Notes under the pieces: generated by a model
The model's database searches: none
Told to the model about the DNA's origin: nothing
The model's input: the letters and a program-made list of their open reading frames with translations, nothing else
Shown here: positions 10,945 to 24,200 of the stretch, piece after piece
How positions within the stretch are numbered: position 1 is the first letter of the stretch
How the letters are laid out: each line of letters opens with the position of its first letter
Made by a program: the position numbers and the translations under genes
Source of the DNA: Luscinia megarhynchos
Taxonomy: Eukaryota > Chordata > Aves > Passeriformes > Turdidae
Reading direction: 5' to 3'
NCBI GenBank assembly: GCA_034336665.1
Contig: JAPFBE010000002.1
Location: 76,883,405-76,947,404, forward strand
DNA length: 64,000 nucleotides

Positions 10945-13900
10945 GTCTCAGATACAAAAGTACAAGTAAGTCTGGCAACAGATTACATGAAAATAGAAAA
11001 AACAAGTGTCCAGTAAATCTCCAAAGATGCAGGAGCCATGTTCTTGCTCAGGAAGACTCTCATCTGCTGCTGTCTGTGAGCAGAGAAGGTAACTAAAGAA
11101 ATATTGCTTGTCTTCTTCTTATACTCAGTAAATAACCAGTTCTTAGAACCCACGTAGACACTCCTTATCTGAACCCAGCTCATCTATTCTTATGTTATAA
11201 GATGTATGCAGAGAATCAGACTGTAGAGGACACATCTCAGAAAAGGGTTTCTGTAATGAAAAATGGCAAAAATCTACACAATGTTTCTGAGAGCAGGATA
11301 ATCAGTGGGTCTAGCACTGATTGGACATCAGGTGACTTCACGTGCTGTTATTCCACGTGTCCAGTGAAGAGTTATTTAAGAATGTTTATTCACACAAGTG
11401 GTAACATACATTTGTGCAGAATATTCCTTCTAGAAATATAGCAGCATTTGATTAATAGTGCATCACTATTTTGACTATATTCAGTCCATTGTATTTAAAC
11501 AGCTGCTGCCCTAATGCCTTCATGCTAATATTTGCTGCATGACATTCCTGCTCCTCATTAAATATTCCTGCTACTCATTTAAATATTACATTTAGTGAGA
11601 AACACCTGCCACTAAAACTTCCCTTCTTTCTTAGAAAATTTTTCTGTAGAAGACTTATCAAAACTTATATCTGTTAGCTTTGTAAAACTCCTTCTGCTAA
11701 AATGACTGGATTTTAAAAGAAAGATAATTTTGTCAGGCCTTTTGAGTATCCACTCTATATATATTCATAAACATCCCCAGCCTAAAATCAATCCTGGACC
11801 ATAATCAGTTTACTTCTTTTCTCAGCCATGGACAATTTTTTTCAGATTCATAAGTGTCAACATTCTGTATGATGATTAAAACTCTTGATGGATCTGAAAG
11901 TCTCAGCCACAGACTGCAACATGGAAGTTATTGCCAAGATTTATTTTTATTCTTCTCATTACGCTGGCTTCGGTTTTTATCCTGTGATTGAGTAGTTAAC
12001 TTCTGCCAAGCCACAGGTCATTCCTTCCTTTATCCTCGTTTGCAGGCGTTTGCTGTTTGCAGGAAGAGGGGCTGTACCATTGACTGTGGCTCTCACTCAA
12101 GGAAAGCCTCATACAGTGCACAGTGATCCCTGGAGAGTGGTGCTTTACCCAGGTGATCTCTTAAGTGCTTCCTGCAGAGAGGGAGTACCTTATCACATTT
12201 TCAATTAAAAGTTTGCTGATGAGAGAGCTCAGCACTCTGTGAGATCTTGAGGACTGAGAGTAGCTCACCTCTGAAGAAGGCATCTATGTGACTGCTGCTG
12301 TTTGTCACCTGCTCAGACATCCCCCATGACTGACACTGCAATTTTCTGACCTCAGATTCAAAGTTCAGATCAAGGAATCTGTCCTGGACTTAACTTTCTA
12401 TTTCGTCTTAGGCTTCTATAAATACACTGGCTTTGCAAATGTAAGCAGTACAGTCATGCCAAATGCTTTCACAAAGAACATTATCTTCTGCTCTTTTTTA
12501 ACTATTAAAATTATTTTCTTTTGATTTACTTCATAAAGTAGCATATTTATTTTTAACATGACTACAATAAGAAAACATTTGCACATGTATATAGCACTGG
12601 TCTTTCAGAAACATCCAGGAATAAAACCATACCAAGCTCTAGCCTGGTTTCAGTGACTGCCCAATGTTCATGCTTCCTTCCTGCTGAAGCAGTGGCTGAG
12701 AGCCATCTATTTCCCTGCTAGGTGCAAAACCTCCTTTGATACAGGTTGCTGATTTGGTGCCCTTATCCTTCAGAATGTGTTCCTGCACTGTGTAGAGCAG
12801 TTGCAGAAAGGACAAATAAGAGCAGCACTTTCTGGTTCCAGAGTGTCATGCCTCCCACCCAGGGTACCTGTTGTGAGGTGACAAATGATGGGAGGGAATC
12901 AAACCTTGCACCTTCTGCTGTGCCGTGGGCAGTGCTGGGACATCTGAGACGCTGCCAGGTGCAGTGAGGATCTGTTTCCCCTGCCACTCTTTGGAGAACC
13001 CTGTCCCCTCTGCCTTTGCCCACAAACATGAGATTTTACCTAAATTCTTATTAATTTATAATTACTTGGGATTCGCAAACCAGCTGCGAAAGAAGATTCT
13101 GCGGGGTTTACGTTTTTCTGGGAGAGCATTTTGGCAACAACCAACTTGCTGCAATTGCTGCACACCACTGCCACACATCTTCCTTTGGGACAGTCATGAC
13201 AAGAGCAGGTGGAGTTGCTGATTAAGCTGATGGCTTTCCAGGGCAGGAAAAGCAAGAGATCCCTCAGTGACCTGGCACTGCAAATCCCCCACCCAGCATG
13301 TGCTTCCGGATTATGTCTGGAGCAGGTAAAGCTCTGCTGCACAGGTGCCAGCTCAGGCAGGTATTGTGGCTGCAGATTACAAGGTTATGCAATCCTTGCT
13401 GGCACTATTTTTATGATGTCAACTAGAATTTGAGTCTGGCAGTCTGAAAGACCACAGTGTAACACAGTGGTGTAACTTTTGGTTGTTTAGTTCCCTATAG
13501 CTCTGTTCAGTAGAAGTGTATAAATAGCCATGAACAAATAGACTTATAAAACTGTCACCAGCAAATTACTGATTCTCCAACTCTTGCCATGAGAGCATTG
13601 AAATTTATTTTAGATTTTTAGAAAAAAAAAGTCCCTCTTTCAGATGAATGGAATTCATCTCAGAGAGATGAATGGAATTTTCTAAAGCATTAGTCTGTAC
13701 TCTTGCATGTTTATTGAATAGATCTGGCGTGTGAGTATTTATAGGCATATATACATGTACATGTGTACAAACATGTTGTACAAAAGATACTTCAAATCTG
13801 ACATGTATGATGCATACAAAATTATGTTGAGCTTATAGGCAGATAATATTTTATTGAAGGCAAAAAATTCTGCATTGAGCTGTACCTCTGTCAAAAAGAT

Positions 13901-14600
13901 AATGCCTCTTTACAAGCAAAGTAGTTTCAAATGAAACCCTGGGTATTGCTAACACCATTCCCTTAATATTCCTGAGAGAAAATGTGAAAACTATCCTTCT
14001 AATCCCACAGGTCTTAAGAATTAATACCTGAAAATACTCACTGACAAGCATGTCGAAGGCTGGGGTCAGACTCTGTACTGACTATATCAGACATCTGACA
14101 GGCTCCAAGATCTGAATACAGACTCACAGCAGTTTCTTGAGGGATAAATGGTTTGAGCTGTGACCCTTCCACATGTACCCAAGCCCTGAGCATTCCCCTG
14201 ACCACATCAAAAGAAATTGAAAGAGGTAGTTCCCAGATGCTCACACAGCTTGAACAGTGACTTATAAACAACAAAGATTTGCCACAGAACTGTTCAGAGA
14301 AATACTGACAAACTGCTTTTGACTGTTTGTTAGAGGTTGATTTACCAGAGAGCTTTCAAGTCTTAAATAAAAATTTCAAGAATTTTAAAGCTAAACAGTG
14401 AAGGTTCAAACAACTTATAAAAGAAAATGCATTTATTGTTTTAGTCTTCTTCATCTCACAAGGTGTTAGTTTTAAAAACAGGAACAGTATTTTTGTAGAA
14501 TTCCAATTTCTGGGACCAAAAGTTTTGAATTTGAAGACTTGGAGGAATCAGGATGACCTGGAAGACATGAAAGATTCTGGATTAATTTATTGAGAAGTTA
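10945..14600. other. Unique non-coding DNA
   Basis: No gene, CR1 or LTR is recognisable. The stretch 12740-13430 is somewhat richer in G+C and carries overlapping 70-100-codon open frames on both strands, none matching a known family. A short hairpin with a repeated arm lies at 13642-13680. An alternating AT/GT-rich patch at 13745-13790 contains several ACATGT and TGTACA words. Confidence 0.55.
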
Positions 14601-14646
14601 AAACAAACAAACAAACAAACAAACACAACAAAAACAAACAAAAAAC
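14600..14646. repeat. (AAAC)n microsatellite, impure
   Basis: About six AAAC units are followed by interrupted AAC/AAAC units and an A run ending in CCCC. It is A-rich on the plus strand. No retrotransposon body is visible upstream, so I treat it as a simple repeat, not the tail of an inserted element. Confidence 0.9.
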
Positions 14647-17600
14647 CCCATTGTGACAGCTTCCTGAGTGTCCCAATGAGAAGTTGGTCCTGGACCTTTC
14701 TGTGATGGAGGATAATATTTTTTCATTTATGTCTGATGCTAGTGTTCATTTGTGCAGCCTCTGTGCCTGTAAGTAAATTAGCAAGATTTTTCTGTGATAG
14801 ATAGGGATGCAAATGTGGGGAAAAGAAGGTGGTGAAAGTATGGAAGAAGTCTTTGGAGTCTACAGAGGATGTAAGGACATTTCTCCCATCATGGGTCTCA
14901 TAGAAAGTTTATGCAATTTAGTGCCTCCCATAGAAGAGCAAAATGAACCTTAAGGGAAGCTGAAGCAGAGCTGCCTCTCTGACTGTGGTCCTGTCTGAAA
15001 TTGCTGCCTCATGACAAATAAAAGTTTCCTAATATCAGAAGAGAGCTGGAAATCAAGGTAGTCTTTTCAGGCAAGCAGAAGCTCATACAGAGGCTTTTCC
15101 TGTTGCAGTGTCTCTGAGAGGAGCTTTCTTTAATCGTATTATGGTAAACCCAGCATCAGGTCTTTCCCTTATGTTGTTTTGATGAGAGAAGGGAACTGGC
15201 ACAAAGACTGTAGCTATATTAATGAATTAACCAGCAGTAGAAGTGCCCTGAGGCCACTGATGTTTGCCCTGGCTGTCAGCATGACTTTGGTCTGGGCCAA
15301 CCAGCACTTTCTGAAACATCTCCTGGATTTGGCATTAGTCCAGGACCAGTCCCAAGAGAGAACATGAAGATATTTCTGCAGTTTGTGGCCTTTAAAATAC
15401 ACCCCAAAACTACTGAAATCTTTTCTCTGCCTCTGGTTCTCTGCCTGCCTTTATGTTATTTTTGACTACTGCCAGCAGTTATATTAAATAGCTATTATCC
15501 CCATAAGCATTCTGCAGATGCCAGATAGAAATGAGCTATTAAATATCAGCCATTAAAGTATAGTTCTGTCAGAATCATTATTCTGGACCTTCTGCAAGTC
15601 TGATGAATAGCTAGACACAAAGTTATCCATAAGTGCCATCTTACCAATGCCTCTTAACAGCCTCTTACTCTGGAAGTTACTTTTTCTGCATTACCATAAT
15701 CTCTTAAAAACTCGGTTGAATTCTATTTCCTTCTCTATTCCCTTTCTCCTCTTAAAAAGAAATATTCCAGCTTTATTAAGGCTTCAGACCAGAGGTCAAA
15801 GAGGCCTCAGACACACTTGGATTAGATTTTGCAGCAGCTGTGGGGGAGAAAGTGCCACAGTTGGCAGCAAGTTGTGTAGGTGGGGTCCCAGCAGGAGGAA
15901 CTTGGCACAGAGCAGCTGTGGGATGGCACCACCTCAGCCCTGTAAGACGAAGTACATCTGAGTGCTCACTTATTGACCTATTGCATTCCACTTCTGGATA
16001 TACTTTGGATTACTTTAGGAGGTCTGGAGATGACTGTGAAACCAGGAAAGGACTTAAAAAATAATTTAATTTTTTTCTCTCAAACAGTAGGCCTGTGGCT
16101 AACAAGGTTTTATTAAACACAAACGCTAAAAATATTCAAATTGGTGAAATATACATCGCCAGAAATTTATATATTATGTCCTCAAGCTACTAAAATATTA
16201 AGTTCATAACTTGCAAAATTATGCTGTCAAAGGTCCACCAAATTCACTCACACACAAAAAAAAGCTCTCTGATTTTGAGCAGCACTAAACAACTTCACAT
16301 TCTGTCTTATTCAGCAAGTAGATTTAATTTTGAAGGTAAAATGGGAGAGGCTGACCAAAATAATATTCAGGTTAATTCTCCTTCAGGGATGCAGTGGCAC
16401 TGGTTGAAATTGGTGTGCTGAAGACAAGATGAGCCCATTATTTCTGAGTGTGAGTCCATCTCCAGTAGCACCAGGCAGGGTGGGTGCCCCTGCCGTGCCT
16501 GGGAAGCTTCACTGTCTTCCCCAAGCAATCCTGATGAGTTTCCACATGAACAGGTTACTCCACAGGTGTTCAGCACGAGAACTGTAGCTCTGCCCTTGTG
16601 CCAGAAAAGCAGTTCCTTGCCCCACAGTCACAGTACTGTTGCTGTTCTCATGCACTGCTGTGGAGAGCAGCAGTTCTGTTCTGCTGTGGGGGTATTCATT
16701 GGCCAAATCAAAAGATAGCACCTGAAGAGTTACAGTAACACACTACACCCATTGCCAGGTGTGAGAATTGCAATCACTAGCACATTTTAATTGGAAATAT
16801 CAGAATTAGTCCGCTTTTTTTAACCCCTTTTAATGCCTACTGAATTAAATGATACAAATAATAAAAAAGGTGAGTACACTGGTACAATGCTGGCCATGTG
16901 ATGCTCATTCTTTAGGTTAGAAGCCCACCTGATAGCAGCCATCAACCTCCTGTCTTTCAGGTCACAGACTCCAGAGAAATTCAGCAAAGGAATAGCTCTG
17001 TGGGCAGACATCATGACCTCAAAGCTGCATCATTCAATCCAGATGCAGTAGAAGACAATAAGACTAAGATTCATAAACAAATCCACAGGTGCTTGCACCC
17101 CTGTAAGTGAGAGGTTATGTGATCCTAAGGCTGGGATGGCAGCACCTGCAGTACTGAGCAGGGGATGCCATCCCTGAGGCATGGCATGGAGGTACTCAAG
17201 TATCTCAGTGCAACATTGGGCAAGAGATTTCTGACAAAGTGGTGCTCAGAGCTTAAAAACACTCCCTGGTTACTTATAATTTATCTGTGATATGCACAAA
17301 TAGCATAACTTCCTTTGCAGCTGTATCTGAATGCCTGGGTGAATCCTGTCCTACATGTGCAGATCTATTTCTTTAGGAGTGTGTGTTGTTTTAAATCTTG
17401 GCCTGGATTTTCAGACTCCAGAACCAAGCTTCTCCCTTTATGCAGGATGTAGTACAACAGTTGCAGGTTACACAAATTCATATCTGCTTAAATGCATACT
17501 AAAACCAAAGTCATCACATAAATCAAGGTTAAACTAAGACAGAAATCTGTCTGGCAGGTGAATGACTGCTGCTTTATTTACTAAGCCTTATAATCTTTTC

Positions 17601-20600
17601 ACTGCCAAAGAAGATTATGGAAGAACTCCAGCCCATATCCAAGTGTTACAAGTCTATATTTGTCTTCTATAATGAAGGTTGGAAAAGATTGCCAACTGTG
17701 AAAGATTACCAAGTATGTTGATAGACAAGGAATAGAGCATTTTGGAAGATGTGAGAATCTGTGCATTTATGAGTATCAACACAAACCTTTTCCAAGCTCT
17801 TTCCTATCATGTTATTTCTGAGCTGTCTGAACTGAATTAGTCAGAAAGTGCTGCCCAAATGGTTTAAATGCAGATTTGGACTTTCAGAGTTTGATGATAG
17901 GACACTTTGAACAATCTATTTTTATTCATTAATAATTGCATTGGTTGGTATAGACACATGGCCTCTGTGGACTCTTAGTGTTTCATTGGCTGGGCTCAGG
18001 AGGCTGCCTGGGTACCCTTTTGCCTGTGTCCCGTGATAAAAATTTGTGGCAAGAACTGGAAAAGGGTGGAAGTCTAGCCCACAATCTGCATGCAATCTAC
18101 TACCCTTTTGGTAGAAACAAAATGACAGTAGAAGTCCTTGAAAACCCCCAAAGACCATTCCTCTAACTGGATTATTGACCTGAGCTCAGTATTTTAGAGT
18201 GGACTGTGGCAGGCTGAGGTAATAGAGAAGGGTAAATTGCTGGCAGAGTGAGTTGACTCAGCATTGCCTCTAAAACAGCCAGTCAGCCCAGACTGATGCA
18301 TTTTCTGAGAAAAATCACAGTGGTTTTTATTACTATTTTAAGAGAGTAAGCATGGTTCGACCTCCTGCTAGTATTTTTAACCATGAGGAAGAATGACTGA
18401 CCATCTTCTGCAAGGTGCAAAGGATGCAATTAAATGTGCCTACATGTGCTCTCACAAAAGTATTCTGTGGGCTAGAAAGGAAACTTAAGCATAGGTTGGG
18501 AAAGGATTATAGCAAGCATTACTGGTAGCTGGGTAATAGCTGATGTTAGCCCTTAAAAAATATATTTTCCTCTTTTGCCACATTTTCACTGCAAATGCAA
18601 AGTAAAAAAATAAACCTGAAATAATTACAGAAATTAAAAAATGGAAAATTGGTTAAGATTATTGCTAGACTTCAAAACTTGATCCATTTACTCATGTGGG
18701 CTTGAACTATGATCATCTCACAAGATATCCATCATGTTAAATCAAATCTAAGTATCTTAAATATTGAGATATCACTATGCTATCAGGTTTCACAAGGAAT
18801 TTCTGATCCTGTGTAAAATGGTCTAAAATAGTGATAAATAATTTAAAGCATGCAAAAGCAAACTGCAAGCTCAAGCTCTACCATGTTAATAAGAGAAAGG
18901 TGAGTAACTTGGAAAAATGTGTCACATCAATCCTTGTTCCCTATGATTGCAGGAGAATCAAATACATCAGAAGTTTATGACAATGCACCTTCTCATCTTG
19001 ATGCCACTAGAATATTAATTTTAACAGCAGGAAGCCCTGTCAGAAAAATATCTGCTTCATGCACAAAAAAAAGACAGATGTCCAGATGCTTTATAGTGCA
19101 TTGATTGAAAACTTATTTCCTCTTTTACTTGCAAGTATCAGACAAGGGAATATTTCCCACTTCAGCCAAGAGTGGCAGAAATTTAATTCCTCCATCTCAT
19201 TGTCTTATTCTCCACCCAGCCTTGAGGGAAGTGGGAGCCTTGGCTGTGATGCCAGGTTCGGGCTGGGAGCTGGAGCCAGGCTGCCAGGCAGTGCCATCTA
19301 GGGGTAAACCACCGGGACAGTGCCTGCTGCACTCCCAGCCTGAACTGACCACACCTACAGCTGGTGCAGGGTAAAACACATCCTGGCTCGTGTCCCTGAT
19401 CTGGTTTCCCAGCTCTGTAGGATGGCCTAAAAAGATAAAACACCCCTCAGCCTCACCTCCATGAAGTCCTGTAAAGAGCTCTGCAGTACTTTAGTTGGCA
19501 TAATTAATGATGCTGTTGTTTGTTACTAGCAATTTGCTTTTATTATTTTTAACCCTGTAATAAAACTGTGCTTTAATTAAACATCTGATAGATCAACAAA
19601 GCCCAAGGGGGTTTTGGTCGAAGTTTGTGTAACTGGCCATAGAGGTAGAAAAGCAATGAAATAAGAGATCTAGTAGGGACATTCAGGAGCCAAGTGATGG
19701 CAAAGGTCACAGGCAGTCAACAGAGATACTCTTACTGTCTGTTTATACCTGACTTCCTCAAAATGAGGTCAGTATTTGGGATAGGATCCTGCTACCTTTT
19801 GAGGTGAAATGATAGACTTTCTAGTCCTTAGATCACAGCAGCAAGCAGGAACTCAACACCCAGATGAGATTAATTGGGAGATTACAGCCATTTAAGTTGT
19901 TCCACTGCCTCTCCTGGAAAGGATGCTTTTCTGCAAGACCCAGATCCAAGCACCTGCACAGACATGATGTGGAGTAAGATGGTAAAATATTAATTTTTCA
20001 CGATGTGAAGCTTCTTTAGGCAGATGGGTGAATGCTGTGGTGTGTGCTGGGAGAAGGAGAGTTATTGCAATAATCAGGACTTCATGCAGCTATCTACTCT
20101 GCTTCTTAATTTGTAACATAAATAACAGAAAGCTGCAAAGATGCTGACATGTTTAATGCAAAAAGAGACTTTTGTTGGGGTCTAGTATAGCACAACTATA
20201 GAAGCTGCAGCTGAAATAATGGTTCTTTCACTTGAGAAAGTGTGTCAAGATGCAGAAAAGATCAGTGCCCTAGGGAGTCTTTGATCTTGACATGAAAGAG
20301 AGGTTAGAGAAATGTTGTAAACTCCCCTTTGCAACAATGAATTAATGTAAAATGAGATTAAGTGAGTGAACCAAGATTATTTAGGAAAGCCTATGTCAGA
20401 GCCAGGAAACAAACTGAAATAAGAAAGCAGAACAAAATACAGACTTGGCAGATTGAGGAATTCAGAGCAAAAACTAGGGGGTGTGTTTTTCAGGAAGGCA
20501 GTTTAAGCACTGGAACAGCTGGCCCAGGTAGGTGGGTGTTGGCTTTACGGTCATGTTCAGATAATCACACTTGGATAGGAAATCTTTCATAGATGCTGTG

Positions 20601-20798
20601 ACTCCCCAGGAAGCTACTGGGGCAAACATCACCCAGTGATTTGCAGAGGCAAAAAAAGAGGGTGTCCACCCTCTTTGCTCTGCACTCAGCAAGGTCTCTG
20701 GCCTGTGCTGGGCAGCAGTAAGTGCCAGTTTGTCATGATTGCCACATATGACCTCAGCCTTAAGATCCGAGTTTTCTGTTCTGCTTGGGTATGCTGTC
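14647..20798. other. Unique non-coding DNA
   Basis: I see no transposon or gene. G+C-richer patches at about 15800-15950, 16380-16720 and 19190-19380 have short open frames on both strands, none recognised. An AT-rich patch at about 19480-19590 contains TAATTAA-type words and looks more ordered than its surroundings, but this alone does not support a regulatory call. Confidence 0.55.
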
Positions 20799-20990
20799 TG
20801 TTGTGCTTTAGGGTGATAAAGGTGAAATAGTCTGATACCAGCTCTGGACTCAAGGACAGTTTCTTCAGATTCCAGGCCCGAAGTATAAACAACGTGAGAA
20901 GAGGAGGGCAGGCCAGCCAGGAGAAGAAGAGCAGGACACCTTACAATTTGAGACTATTAATTGGATGGTTGACTCCTGTATGTAAATGGA

Positions 20991-21000
20991 CTATAAAAAT
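20991..21000 (+). promoter_or_regulatory. TATA box of the LTR
   Basis: The word ctataaaaat lies about 100 bp upstream of the paired AATAAA signals, the spacing expected between U3 promoter and R/poly(A) in a compact LTR. It could still direct transcription into the downstream unique DNA. Activity cannot be judged from sequence. Confidence 0.6.
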
Positions 21001-21096
21001 GTGAAATCATGTGACCAAGCCCTCTTTTACTTCCATCTTGGAGCCACTCAGGCAGGGCAGGGGCCATGCTGTGTTGCTGCCAGGGTGTGGCCTTTG

Positions 21097-21112
21097 AATA
21101 AATTTCAATAAA
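21097..21112 (+). terminator. Paired poly(A) signals of the LTR
   Basis: Two AATAAA hexamers stand 10 bp apart, followed by T-rich and then TGTGTG-like sequence (ctctgtgtgatctctg). This is the usual order of a vertebrate polyadenylation site. Confidence 0.65.
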
Positions 21113-21204
21113 TTCCCTTTTATTTCCCCTAACTCTGTGTGATCTCTGTTCCAGCTCCTAAAGGCAACACTTGAGGGGTCACAAATCCTTCCTATGTCCT
21201 AACA

Positions 21205-24200
21205 ATTCCGGATGACTCTTCCCAGAATACTAAACATCAGCCAGTTACTGAGCAGCCTAAGGATGGGTTAGGTACTTACTGATAAAAATCTTGACCAGTT
21301 CTTGCAGCAGACAGAAGTAACCAGAGGTGCCCCTTCACTTCACTACTTGGAGTTCATGATACACTGACCCAGAACCATTTCCAGCCTCATGTGGATGTGA
21401 GGATTGCCTAGGATTTCACAGATGAAAAGCAGACTGGCAACTTTTGCAAATCCCTGCTTTGTACTGCTATGAAGAGCTACAGAGGATGCAGATGAGTCTG
21501 GAATGGAAAAGCTGATATTCTGAGATAAAGAAGTGAGCTGTGTTAGGGCTAGCCTGTGCAGAGCCCTTGCATGCCAGGCACACATCGTGGGCAGTGTGCT
21601 GCTCCTGCTGTGGGAAGCTCAGCTGCTCCTACTGCACCTTGCCACCTTTTCTCCCTCCAAATTCTTGCTGGCTGGGAGGAAGTACTGCCTGGGCATTAGT
21701 GTGTGGAAATCTGAGCCTGTGATACAGAAGCTCACTGAGATTATCACAGCTGTCCCTGCCTGCATTAAAGTACATTATTCTAAGCCCCTAGGTCTTCTCC
21801 TGCTCCCCAGCCTGAATTCTTTCATCACTTAGCAGAAGAAGAAATCCCACCACGTGTAAGTAGTATTTGTAATTGCTGCTTGTGTGTTTTGGAGACTCTT
21901 CTCAACATGAAAGTGTATTGAATGATTCACTGTAATGTTAACTGTACACGTTAACTGTAATTCTATTATACTTTTCAAATAACAGTAAATGCTGAGCAGT
22001 GTAGTATACACTTATAGGGAGTGTGCTGTTTCTTGCTATTTCTACTTAACTGCTGACTTAGGTAATAAAAGGTGCAGGGAAAAATAATTGAAAAACATAA
22101 GGAGGCTGTTTGAATTCAGAGGCAGATGGTTTGTGGATCTTGGCTTCTGAAAGAAGTTGATTTTGGAATTATTTTTCTGTTTGGTGTCAGACTAAAAAAC
22201 TTTCCCCAGAGCAATCAAAACAAGGAACTAGAATTTGCAGCCCCTCATCTGAGTCAAAGGAGCTCATGCTGGGTTACATGACTATTGTGTCTTTTGAAGC
22301 TTCTGTTGAATTGCAGCAACCTGAATATCTTTAACCTTAAGTTAACACAATCCTCATTTCCAGGTGAACGTCTACACTTCAGAAATGCGTGTGAAGAGAC
22401 TCTCCCTCCTCTGCTAGGGGTTACACAAATTCAACAAGGAATTATAGCAAAAAAGAAACACAAAAGAAGGAAAATTTCTGTTTCAGTTAAAGATTTTGCT
22501 GGCATTTCTCCTGACTATATTGCAAGTCACTTGATGGGCTTGCTGAAGGAGTCAGACTCCTGTAGGGGGGAGGAAGAGATAAAATGAGGAAGAGGACAAA
22601 TGAAAAAGAAAACATTTTCAAGCATGCTGCTACAAGGGACCTCTCTCCAGGGATATATGGATATATAGTCTCAGAAGTGAGGCAGTACCAAGCCTGCTGC
22701 AGCTCATTGTTTGAACCAAGAAAATTTGTCAGGACTTTAATGGGAATAATGACCTCGATGTACAGAGCAGGCTGAGACTGTAATCTGACCTGTTTCTTTT
22801 GGAAGGAATAAAGAGGAAGGGCAGTAAGTGTTTCACTTGATGAAGTATGGTTATCCAGAGGTGTTGATTAATAGATGTTTGTGGGTTTACACAAAGCTTA
22901 GATCCATATCTCTCAAGAATATATTTTAAATTTCACCTTGTGATTTAATTTAAATCAGATGTTTTGTTAGCTTGTTTTTTAATTTTTAGAATTTTGACTT
23001 GGGCAGAAAAGTTAACATTATTAGCAGCTAGGTGTGTGGGAGCAGTGTGCATTTCAGTTTGGAGAATCTGTTGTACTAAAAATGAAAAATGAAATTGAAT
23101 CATTTTTAATGGGCTTGACAGCTCACTTGGTAAGAGATTTGGTTTTAATACAGACTTAAATGCTGTGAAGCTTTGATATAGCTTAGCAAGCCTTAAAGCT
23201 CCTCTCTCTCACCACAGTGTTAGTCTTCTCAGTTTAGGTCAGTCTCTCCCAGGGATTGTGAAAGAGGAAATCATAGCTGGATAATTAAAGTATTAAAGGC
23301 CTTAGCACAATAGCAAAAATGGGATTAGAGCCGACATTGACAACTTCAGACAGAAAGTCCTAGAAGCCACCCGGGCCTTTTATATCCTGCATTTCAAGCT
23401 GTGCCTAACCTGGAGGACTCAGGAAGATTTCATCCTGCCTTATTTTCCCCCAGCTACTTCTTGGCACCATGTAGAGGTAAGCCTGGACATGCACTGACCT
23501 CTCCAAATCACCCTCCTTAATCCCCACAGGCTGGAAATTCAGAGAAAGCAGAGTAGGCAGGGAAGTGTGTGTGGCTCCAGAGGAGGATGAGCAGGAACTG
23601 CTCTGCAGTGCATGGGCACTACAGCCCCTCACACCCTCCTGCCAGCACAGCTGTCTCTTACACCTGCTCATATTCCTCTAAGGTATCTTCATTTCCAGCC
23701 TGATCAGCACGAGTTTGGTGTCATCTTTAAGCTCCACAATGCCATTGTGGCACATCAGGGCCAGGGAACAGTGTCCCTGCCCCAGCAATTGGGACAGGTT
23801 TGTCAGGATCTGAGGAGCACAGAACCACATCTACTGCTGCAATCCCTGCTACCAAAAAGACCCAAACTGAGGCATCTACACTTGAATGTGCACACACCTC
23901 CAAGAAAAACATTCTCTATGTTAACAAAGGTGTGCTTTGAAATGGCACAAATACATGTGCCCTGCTTCTGTGCAAACTGAAGTCACCACATGGGAAAACT
24001 AGAACTTGTTTCAAGAAAGAAACAAGACCCTGACATTCAGAATCCATCATTAAAGGAACAAAAAATCTCACCAAACAGTAGGCTAATGCCATGCCCACTA
24101 CTCCAATTGCTTGTTTCAGGACTGTGTACTTGTTGGGAATGCCTCCACTGCAAGCCAGTACAGAAAAAAGAATTTCCAGAGCTCATTAGATAAATAGAGA

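Larger units (their letters stand above)
20799..21204 (+). mobile_element. Solo LTR of an endogenous retrovirus-like element
   Basis: The layout is that of an LTR in plus orientation. A TATA box (ctataaaaat) lies at 20991-21000. Two AATAAA poly(A) signals follow at 21097 and 21107, in a region reading cctttgaataaatttc. A short U5-like part then ends in cctaaca. The body, including gaccaagccctc and cttggagccactcaggcag, matches what I remember of a songbird LTR family. No internal retroviral sequence follows, so this is a solo LTR left by recombination. The right end (ACA) is fairly clear. The left end is placed at a TGTTG by the TG...CA rule and is uncertain. I could not find a target-site duplication. 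Confidence 0.7.

Noticed and set aside
13745..13790. ACATGT/TGTACA-rich patch as a microRNA hairpin
   Set aside because: The words are self-complementary, but a fold needs several bulges and is too short for a typical precursor.
23405..23980. Possible exon or retroelement because of overlapping 90-122-codon frames on both strands
   Set aside because: The segment is only somewhat G+C-richer. No motif, splice pattern or repeat signature is convincing.
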